This document shows, in pieces, positions 58,949 through 64,000 of a stretch of DNA of 64,000 nt. The notes under the pieces are model-generated. The model did no database searches, was not told the origin of the DNA, and saw only the letters and a program-made list of their open reading frames with translations. The DNA lies in the NCBI GenBank assembly GCA_019116365.1, contig DXBT01000025.1, positions 101,847 to 165,846 on the forward strand, in the 5' to 3' direction. The DNA comes from Barnesiella merdipullorum. GTDB lineage: Bacteria > Bacteroidota > Bacteroidia > Bacteroidales > Barnesiellaceae. Both the position numbers and the translations under genes were made by a program. Numbering within the stretch: the first letter of the stretch is position 1; every line of letters starts with the position of its first letter.

Positions 58949-61024
58949 CTATTGTCCAGCCTCGGAGGTGCCTTTTTTCGGCTCCTTCTTTTCTTGATCC
59001 GGCTCTTGTGTGGTAGCTGTGTGGTCGGCCTTTTCTTGCGGCTTTTCGCCGGTCGAGCCTTCCTGTTTGCCTTCGGCCTTGGCGGCCTCTTCTTCTTTCT
59101 TGGCCTCTTCTTCGTCTTGCAGAATCTCTTCGGTACGCGATATCCACGGGCGTTTCCCGAAAATCTGCTCCACGTCTTCGGCAAAGATTACTTCGCGAGT
59201 AATCAGGACCTCGGCCAGTTTGGCATGTTTCTCGGCGTTTTCGCGCAGAATCGATTTGGCGCGTTCGTACTGTTCGTTTACGATTCGGCTCACCTCCTTG
59301 TCGATGAGTTTGGCCGTATCTTCACTATATGGTTTGGTGAAACCATATTCCTGTCCCGTGGAGTCGTAGTAGGAGAGGTTGGGTAGCTGCTCGCTCATGC
59401 CAAAATAGACGACCATGGCGTAGGCTTGTTTGGTGACACGTTCCAAGTCGTTCGAGGCACCGGTCGAGATGCGCCCGAGGAATACCTCTTCGGCGGCTCG
59501 TCCACCCAAGGTGGCACACATCTCGTCGAGCATCTGCTCGCGGGTGGTGATTTGCCGCTCTTCGGGCAGATACCAGGCGGCACCCAAGGCTCGCCCACGC
59601 GGCACGATGGTTACCTTGATAAGCGGGTTGGCATATTGCAGCAACCAACTGATCGAGGCATGCCCGGCTTCGTGTATGGCAATGGAGCGTTTCTCCTCCT
59701 GAGTAGTAATCTTGGAACGTTTCTCGAGACCACCTACGATGCGATCGACAGCATCCATGAAGTCTTGGCGCTGTACGCTCTTCTTGTTCTTGCGGGCTGC
59801 GATAAGGGCGGCTTCGTTGCACACGTTGGCGATATCGGCACCCGAGAAGCCCGGGGTTTGGCGTGCCAGCAAATCGACATCGACCGAGTCGTCTATCTTC
59901 ACGTTGCGCAGGTGTACCTTGAATATGGCCTTACGGTCGTTCAGCTCGGGCAGCTCGACATAGATTTGGCGGTCGAAACGTCCGGCCCGCAACAGAGCTT
60001 TGTCCAAAATGTCGGCCCGGTTGGTGGCAGCCAGAATGATCACGCCGCTGTTCGATCCGAACCCGTCCATCTCGGTGAGCAGTTGGTTCAGGGTATTCTC
60101 GCGTTCGTCGTTGGAACCCATGTTGGGGTTTTTCCCACGGGCCCGGCCCACGGCATCGATTTCGTCGATGAAGACAATACAGGGGGCTTTCTCCTTGGCC
60201 TGGCGGAAGAGGTCGCGCACACGCGAAGCTCCCACGCCTACGAACATCTCGACAAAGTCGGAACCCGACAGCGAGAAGAACGGTACGTTGGCTTCGCCGG
60301 CTACGGCTTTGGCCAGCAAGGTTTTACCCGTTCCCGGGGGGCCTACCAGCAGCGCACCCTTGGGTATCTTGCCACCCAGGTCGGTATATCGGCTCGGGTG
60401 TTTCAAGAACTCTACAATCTCCTCGACCTCCTGTTTGGCTTCCGACAGCCCGGCCACGTCGTCGAAGGTTACCTTTACCGCACCGTCTTTATCGAAGAGC
60501 TGCGCTTTGGCCTTGCCCACATTGAATACGCCACCGCCGCCACCACCGCCTTGGTTGGTCATTCGGCGAGCCAGATAAATCCAGAATATGATAAAGAATA
60601 CGATGGGGCCAAACGTCCACAGGATGTTGGTCAAGTCGCTGCTGTTTTCGTAGTTGACTTCGGCTTTGAAGCCGTTGTCTTTTTTCCACCCTTCGAGGGT
60701 AGTGGCAAAACTGTCGCCCGACGGTATGTTGGTCGATATGATGGGCTTGCCGGTGATATTGTCGGTCTTGAAAACCGCCTTGGCCGTACTGTCGTTGAGC
60801 TGAGCCTCGACATAGTCTTTCTTGGCGTGAACCGTGACACTGGTCATGCCGCCCTCCTTGGCTATTTTTTCAAACTCCGACCAGTTCACCTCTTTTTTCA
60901 TCGAAGGATCATTGGCATAGTACAACCCAAAAAGGAGCAGAGCGATAATCGCATACATCCAATAGAGATTGAACCGAATCCGTTTCTTTTTAGGACCTAA
61001 TGGAGACATGTTGTTGTTTCCCAT
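58949..61024 (-). CDS. ftsH: ATP-dependent zinc metalloprotease FtsH
   Basis: 691 residues, a hexameric membrane AAA+ protease that removes misfolded membrane proteins. Transmembrane helices lie at about 20-37 and 133-152 with a periplasmic domain between. Walker A GPPGTGKT is at 228-235, Walker B IVFIDEID at about 283-290, the second-region-of-homology Arg follows in LLRAGRFDRQIYV, and the zinc site HEAGH is at 451-455. The C-terminal tail (about 625-691) is a low-complexity Lys/Glu/Ala stretch. It lies 37 bases after rsfS. Confidence 0.98.
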   Translation of the reverse strand: MGNNNMSPLGPKKKRIRFNLYWMYAIIALLLFGLYYANDPSMKKEVNWSEFEKIAKEGGMTSVTVHAKKDYVEAQLNDSTAKAVFKTDNITGKPIISTNIPSGDSFATTLEGWKKDNGFKAEVNYENSSDLTNILWTFGPIVFFIIFWIYLARRMTNQGGGGGGGVFNVGKAKAQLFDKDGAVKVTFDDVAGLSEAKQEVEEIVEFLKHPSRYTDLGGKIPKGALLVGPPGTGKTLLAKAVAGEANVPFFSLSGSDFVEMFVGVGASRVRDLFRQAKEKAPCIVFIDEIDAVGRARGKNPNMGSNDERENTLNQLLTEMDGFGSNSGVIILAATNRADILDKALLRAGRFDRQIYVELPELNDRKAIFKVHLRNVKIDDSVDVDLLARQTPGFSGADIANVCNEAALIAARKNKKSVQRQDFMDAVDRIVGGLEKRSKITTQEEKRSIAIHEAGHASISWLLQYANPLIKVTIVPRGRALGAAWYLPEERQITTREQMLDEMCATLGGRAAEEVFLGRISTGASNDLERVTKQAYAMVVYFGMSEQLPNLSYYDSTGQEYGFTKPYSEDTAKLIDKEVSRIVNEQYERAKSILRENAEKHAKLAEVLITREVIFAEDVEQIFGKRPWISRTEEILQDEEEAKKEEEAAKAEGKQEGSTGEKPQEKADHTATTQEPDQEKKEPKKGTSEAGQ

Positions 61025-61061
61025 ATTTCAATTATATAATGTGCAAAGAGTGTATCAAAAA

Positions 61062-61418
61062 TTATTCCACATCGGGAATTTCTGTCAATTTGGCATCATT
61101 CCACAGTTGCTCAAGTTTGTAGTAGTCCCGGTATTCGGGCAGGAAAACGTGTGCCAGTATGCTGCCATAGTCGATAATGATCCATTGGCTGTTTTGGTAT
61201 CCGTCATATCCAAAAGGTTTTATGCCGGTATGTTGTTGTACATACTCTCTTATGCTGTCGGCAACGGCGGCCACCTGGGTGGTCGATTGCCCTTCGCATA
61301 TCACAAAGTACGAGGCGGCGGCCGATTCTATATCCGATAAATCTACAGTGGTGATCTTCTTTCCTTTTTTTTCTTGAATACCTTCTATGATAGTGTCGAT
61401 TAATTGCTTTTCTTTCAT
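61062..61418 (-). CDS. rsfS: Ribosomal silencing factor RsfS
   Basis: 118 residues. Binds L14 and blocks subunit joining in stationary phase. Family pattern: GKKITTVDLSDIESAAASYFVICEGQSTTQVAAVADSI, then GYQNSQWIIIDYGSILAHVFLPEYRDYYKLEQLW. ATG 61418 is chosen. A longer frame opens with a TTG at 61448 that lies inside the TATCTTTG promoter box (61446-61453), so it cannot be the start. First gene of the rsfS-ftsH transcript. Confidence 0.95.
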   Translation of the reverse strand: MKEKQLIDTIIEGIQEKKGKKITTVDLSDIESAAASYFVICEGQSTTQVAAVADSIREYVQQHTGIKPFGYDGYQNSQWIIIDYGSILAHVFLPEYRDYYKLEQLWNDAKLTEIPDVE

Positions 61419-61445
61419 TTGTTTAATGTATATATTCTCATTTTG

Positions 61446-61453
61446 CAAAGATA
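61446..61453 (-). promoter_or_regulatory. rsfS-ftsH promoter -7 box
   Basis: TATCTTTG on the minus strand, 28 bases upstream of the rsfS ATG. Its position decides between two possible starts for rsfS. Confidence 0.7.
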
Positions 61454-61604
61454 ATGCGATTTTTCCGAATACGAGGAAAGAGCTTTGTTATAAAATTAAG
61501 CCTTTAGTTAAAATCTCCTTTTGCTAAGTGCAGGCATAATAGCATTTTGCAGAATAACAGATAAAAAATGAAAAAGTTTGACCCCGTGGTCCGATTGCTT
61601 TTGT

Positions 61605-61612
61605 TATATTTG
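61605..61612 (+). promoter_or_regulatory. -7 box of the DUF3127 gene
   Basis: TATATTTG, 27 bases before ATG 61640. A TTTG lies at 61577-61580 (24-base spacer, a little long). It rules out an in-frame ATG at 61568 as the translation start. Confidence 0.55.
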
Positions 61613-61639
61613 TTGCCAAATAATTTTGTAAAATTCAGT

Positions 61640-62023
61640 ATGGAAATCAAAGGAAGAATCATTCATGTGTTGCCGTTGCAGGAGGGAGTATCCAAGGCCG
61701 GTAACCCGTGGAAGAAACAAGAGTATGTGTTGGAGACCGAGGAGCAATATCCTCGAAAAGTTTGCTTCAATCTTTTTGGCGATAAGGTCGATCAATATCC
61801 GGCAGCCATTGGCGATGACGTAGTAGTCAGCTTCGATCTCGAAAGCCGCGAGTTCAACGGCCGTTGGTACACCGACGTGAGAGCCTGGAAAATAGACAAG
61901 GTGGCTCCCGCAGCCCAGTCTGTACCCGATATGCCGCCTATGCCCAACGATATACCTCCGTTTCCGCCGGCTTCGGCAGCCCCCGATTTGGCTCCCTCTT
62001 CGACCGACGATCTGCCCTTCTAA
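61640..62023 (+). CDS. DUF3127 family OB-fold-like protein with SSB-like tail
   Basis: 127 residues. The N-terminal 85 residues are DUF3127: MEIKGRIIHVLPLQEGVSKAGNPWKKQEYVLETEEQYPRKVCF, then VVVSFDLESREFNGRWYTDVRAWKI, a small beta-barrel reminiscent of single-stranded-DNA-binding folds. A Pro-rich flexible linker follows (MPPMPNDIPPFPP) and the protein ends STDDLPF, very close to the DDDIPF tip by which SSB recruits partner proteins. A nucleic-acid-related role is inferred from this architecture. Confidence 0.85.
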   Translation: MEIKGRIIHVLPLQEGVSKAGNPWKKQEYVLETEEQYPRKVCFNLFGDKVDQYPAAIGDDVVVSFDLESREFNGRWYTDVRAWKIDKVAPAAQSVPDMPPMPNDIPPFPPASAAPDLAPSSTDDLPF

Positions 62024-62084
62024 AGGGACTGCGTAGGGCCGGGTGTCGATATCCGGGGAAACGACGCGTAAAATTTTGTTCGAG

Positions 62085-62111
62085 AGGTTGTGTCTGCAAC
62101 AGGCACAACCT
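62085..62111 (+). terminator. DUF3127 gene terminator
   Basis: AGGTTGTG / CACAACCT arms (62085-62092, 62104-62111) plus an inner CTG/CAG, followed by TTTCTTTTTG. Confidence 0.8.
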
Positions 62112-62205
62112 TTTCTTTTTGTATTATTGCTCGGCTTCTTTGTTATTGAGCAGGAAAAGACTATTTTTACCCCGTGATAAGAAATCTTGTAAAAACAGAA
62201 AAACG

Positions 62206-62481
62206 ATGATTAGATTGAATGTATTTGTGAGGGTCGATGAGGCTCATCGGGCCCAATTCCTCGAGATTGCTAAAAAACTGACCGAATGTTCGTTGAAAGA
62301 GACCGGCTGTGTAGCCTACGATATCTTCGAGAGTGCCACCCGCAGCGATGTGTTGATGATTTGCGAAACCTGGAAAGATGCCGATGCCCTGCACACGCAC
62401 GAGCAGACTCCTCATTTTGTTACCTATGTGGGGCAGATGCATGCCATGGCCGAGATGAAACAAGAGAAATTTGAATTCTGA
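62206..62481 (+). CDS. Antibiotic biosynthesis monooxygenase (ABM)-fold protein
   Basis: 91 residues. Dimeric alpha-beta-barrel ABM pattern: IRLNVFVRVDEAHRAQFLEIAKKLTECSLKETGCVAYDIFE, then DVLMICETWKDADALHTHEQTPHFVTYVGQM. Members include quinol monooxygenases (YgiN) and heme-linked enzymes; many are unassigned. It has a terminator on each side, so it is monocistronic. The frame is open further upstream, but only the part from ATG 62206 matches the family. Confidence 0.88.
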   Translation: MIRLNVFVRVDEAHRAQFLEIAKKLTECSLKETGCVAYDIFESATRSDVLMICETWKDADALHTHEQTPHFVTYVGQMHAMAEMKQEKFEF

Positions 62482-62512
62482 CTCTCGACCTGCCTCGGGT
62501 AAATGACTTCAC

Positions 62513-62550
62513 AGACAACAGGCGTCGGTATGTACCGGTGTCTGTTGTCT
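62513..62550 (+). terminator. ABM gene terminator
   Basis: AGACAACAG / CTGTTGTCT arms (62513-62521, 62542-62550) with an inner CGGT/ACCG pairing, then a run of T. Confidence 0.85.
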
Positions 62551-62643
62551 TTTTTTGTCGAAAAATCGGCTTGGGCATGAGGATTTAACGAATAAATTTC
62601 TTATCTTTCAACCGAATTAATCTAATCTAATAAATCTTAAACT

Positions 62644-63744
62644 ATGATTGTAGGAATCCCCAAAGAAATCAAGAACAACGAGAATCGTGTGGGAATGACT
62701 CCCGCCGGAGTGAACGAACTGGTACGGAGAGGTCATACCGTGTATGTGCAGAAAGGTGCAGGCGAAAATAGCGGCTTCCCCGACGAGCAATACGAGCGGG
62801 TAGGTGCCCACATATTGCCCACGATAGCCGATGTATATGCAGTGGCCGAAATGATTGTCAAGGTCAAGGAGCCTATCGAGCCCGAGTATCCCCTCATTCG
62901 CAAAGGGCAATTGTTGTTCACCTATTTCCATTTTGCTTCAGATCGCAAACTCACCGACGCCATGTTGGCCAGCGGAGCCACCTGCCTGGCCTATGAAACG
63001 GTCGAATTGAAAGACCACAGCCTGCCGTTGCTCATCCCCATGTCCGAGGTAGCCGGTCGCATGGCTACACAAGAAGGAGCCCGTTTCCTGGAACGTCCCC
63101 AAGGCGGTAAAGGCAAACTGATGGGTGGTGTACCCGGTGTGAAACCTGCCAAAGTGCTGGTAATCGGAGCCGGAGTCGTGGGGTATGCTGCCGCTTGTGT
63201 GGCTGCCGGCATGGGAGCCGATGTCACCATTACCGACCTCTCGCTGGCGCGCCTGCGTTATATCGACGAAGTCCGTCCGGCCAACATCAAGACACTCTAC
63301 TCCTCTGAGTTCAATATACGCGCCGAGCTTCCCACGACCGATTTGGTTATCGGAGCCGTGCTCATCCCGGGAGCCAAAGCACCGCACCTCATTACCCGCG
63401 ATATGTTGGGCCTGATGGAAAAAGGATCGGTTCTGGTCGATGTCGCTATCGATCAAGGCGGATGCTTCGAGACCTCGCATCCCACTACGCACTCCGAGCC
63501 CGTCTATGAAGTCAATGGCATCATTCATTATTGCGTAGCCAATATTCCGGGAGCCGTTTCGGCCACATCGACCTTGGCTCTGACCAATGCCACCCTTCCC
63601 TATGCCATCAAGTTGGCCGATAAAGGTTGGGAAAAAGCCTGTGCCGAAGACGAAGCCCTATACAAAGGTTTGAATGTAGTCGATGGGAAAGTCGTCTATC
63701 CGGCCGTAGCCGAAGCCTTCGGGTTGCCTTGCGAGAAAATTTAG
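62644..63744 (+). CDS. ald: Alanine dehydrogenase
   Basis: 366 residues. Interconverts alanine and pyruvate + ammonia with NAD(H). Family markers: VGIPKEIKNNENRVGMTPAGVNELVRRGH, the catalytic Lys/His region (KVKEP, YFHFASDRKLTDAM), the Rossmann motif KVLVIGAGVVGYAAACVAAGMGADVTI, and IDQGGCFETSHPTTHSEPVY. It fits Ald rather than pyridine-nucleotide transhydrogenase by length and by the DQGGC motif. Upstream is a near-consensus TATCTTTC box. Confidence 0.96.
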   Translation: MIVGIPKEIKNNENRVGMTPAGVNELVRRGHTVYVQKGAGENSGFPDEQYERVGAHILPTIADVYAVAEMIVKVKEPIEPEYPLIRKGQLLFTYFHFASDRKLTDAMLASGATCLAYETVELKDHSLPLLIPMSEVAGRMATQEGARFLERPQGGKGKLMGGVPGVKPAKVLVIGAGVVGYAAACVAAGMGADVTITDLSLARLRYIDEVRPANIKTLYSSEFNIRAELPTTDLVIGAVLIPGAKAPHLITRDMLGLMEKGSVLVDVAIDQGGCFETSHPTTHSEPVYEVNGIIHYCVANIPGAVSATSTLALTNATLPYAIKLADKGWEKACAEDEALYKGLNVVDGKVVYPAVAEAFGLPCEKI

Positions 63745-63776
63745 TCACAACCTCAGGTTAATTATATCCCCTATTA

Positions 63777-63810
63777 TCGTCCCTGTCGCGAAGAAACGAG
63801 GCAGGGACGA
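63777..63810 (+). terminator. ald terminator
   Basis: TCGTCCCTG / CAGGGACGA arms (63777-63785, 63802-63810) followed by AAAATTTTAT; the T-run is short. Confidence 0.65.
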
Positions 63811-63903
63811 AAATTTTATAAAAAAATATTGGTGTATAATAGGGTGAAAATGGGGGAGTTGGAGAAAAAGTATGTTTTACAGCATAAAAAAGTGGCAAAA
63901 AAA

Positions 63904-64000
63904 TTTGGAGGGAATAGGGAAAAGCGTGTACCTTTGCATCGCTTTTCGAAAGGACACCGGTTCAACCGGAGCGAAAACGAGGGGCACAGTTCATTGACAA
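63904..64000 (+). promoter_or_regulatory. Strong promoter and leader, probably of an rRNA operon starting beyond the window
   Basis: TTTG (63904-63907), a 21-base spacer and TACCTTTG (63929-63936). The following GCATCGCTTTTC equals the stretch after the tRNA-Lys promoter. A hairpin CCGGTT-C-AACCGG lies near 63960, and the window ends in CAGTTCATTGACAA, which resembles the leader sequence before 16S rRNA genes in Bacteroidetes. No coding frame is visible in the last 250 bases. The rRNA itself is not in the window, so the call is inferred. Confidence 0.6.

Noticed and set aside
59426..61000. A 524-codon open frame antisense to ftsH
   Set aside because: FtsH is certain on the other strand; the antisense translation has no recognisable domain and is a mirror artefact.
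1..64000. CRISPR arrays, transposons, integrases, phage or restriction genes
   Set aside because: I looked for regularly spaced direct repeats, transposase or integrase motifs and methyltransferase/nuclease pairs and saw none. The only dispersed repeats are the promoter-bearing units.

Overview
The window is a chromosomal segment from a member of the Bacteroidetes, almost certainly order Bacteroidales. Many genes are preceded by the Bacteroidetes-type promoter (TTTG, about 19-22 bases, TAnnTTTG). The gene families also fit: PorU and PorV of the type IX secretion system (T9SS), a FecI/FecR/TonB-receptor unit, DUF3332, DUF3127 and DUF4250 proteins, and the rsfS-ftsH-cdsA order. The moderately high GC content and the T9SS genes would suit a Barnesiella-like lineage, but that placement is a guess. 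Nearly everything reads as core chromosome. I saw no transposase, integrase, phage module or CRISPR array.

Layout. 0-8 kb: the 3' end of ribBA, two lipoproteins, rsmI, an acidic hypothetical protein, dacB, tdk, an AI-2E-type permease and tRNA-Lys. 8-14.3 kb is the most regulatory part: an HxlR regulator divergent from an NTF2-like gene and a flavoprotein; a fluoride riboswitch with crcB and a DUF190 gene; an ArsR/thioredoxin-like/permease module with three operator-like sites; two overlapping flavodoxin-like genes; and a DUF4250 gene. 14.3-19 kb: TonB receptor, FecR, ECF sigma factor and a small beta-barrel protein. 19-25.6 kb: glycerophosphodiesterase, a large modular protein with a T9SS-type C-terminus, a tyrosine phosphatase, waaA and an outer-membrane protein. 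25.6-31.5 kb: gltX, xseB, xseA, a subtilisin-like protease and mnmA, several coupled by ATGA overlaps. 31.5-42 kb: a structured noncoding RNA that folds like 6S RNA, then ispF, porV, a PorU paralogue, an FAH-family gene, rex and a second porU. 42-54 kb: a YciH/SUI1-like factor, an AddA-type helicase-nuclease, a PAP2 phosphatase with a C-terminal barrel-like part, rpmH, efp, a glycosyltransferase, radC, an SGNH hydrolase, an OmpH-like chaperone, pepD and a DUF3332 lipoprotein. 54-64 kb: mltF, udk, purM, cdsA, ftsH, rsfS, DUF3127, a monooxygenase-fold gene, alanine dehydrogenase and, at the right edge, a strong promoter and leader resembling the start of an rRNA operon.

Themes. Envelope biogenesis dominates: PorU/PorV with two likely T9SS cargo proteins, WaaA, a PAP2 phosphatase, CdsA, PBP4, MltF and an OmpH-like chaperone. 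Translation is a second theme: RsmI, GltX, MnmA, EF-P, L34, RsfS and the YciH/SUI1-like factor.

The two most unusual observations are not protein genes. The first is a dispersed family of roughly 65-85 bp repeats at six loci. Each unit carries a small hairpin and ends in a TAnnTTTG promoter box, and units occur singly or in tandem upstream of otherwise unrelated genes. The second is a roughly 190-nt RNA at 31.58-31.77 kb with its own promoter, a rod-like fold with a central bubble, a competing 5' hairpin and a terminator.
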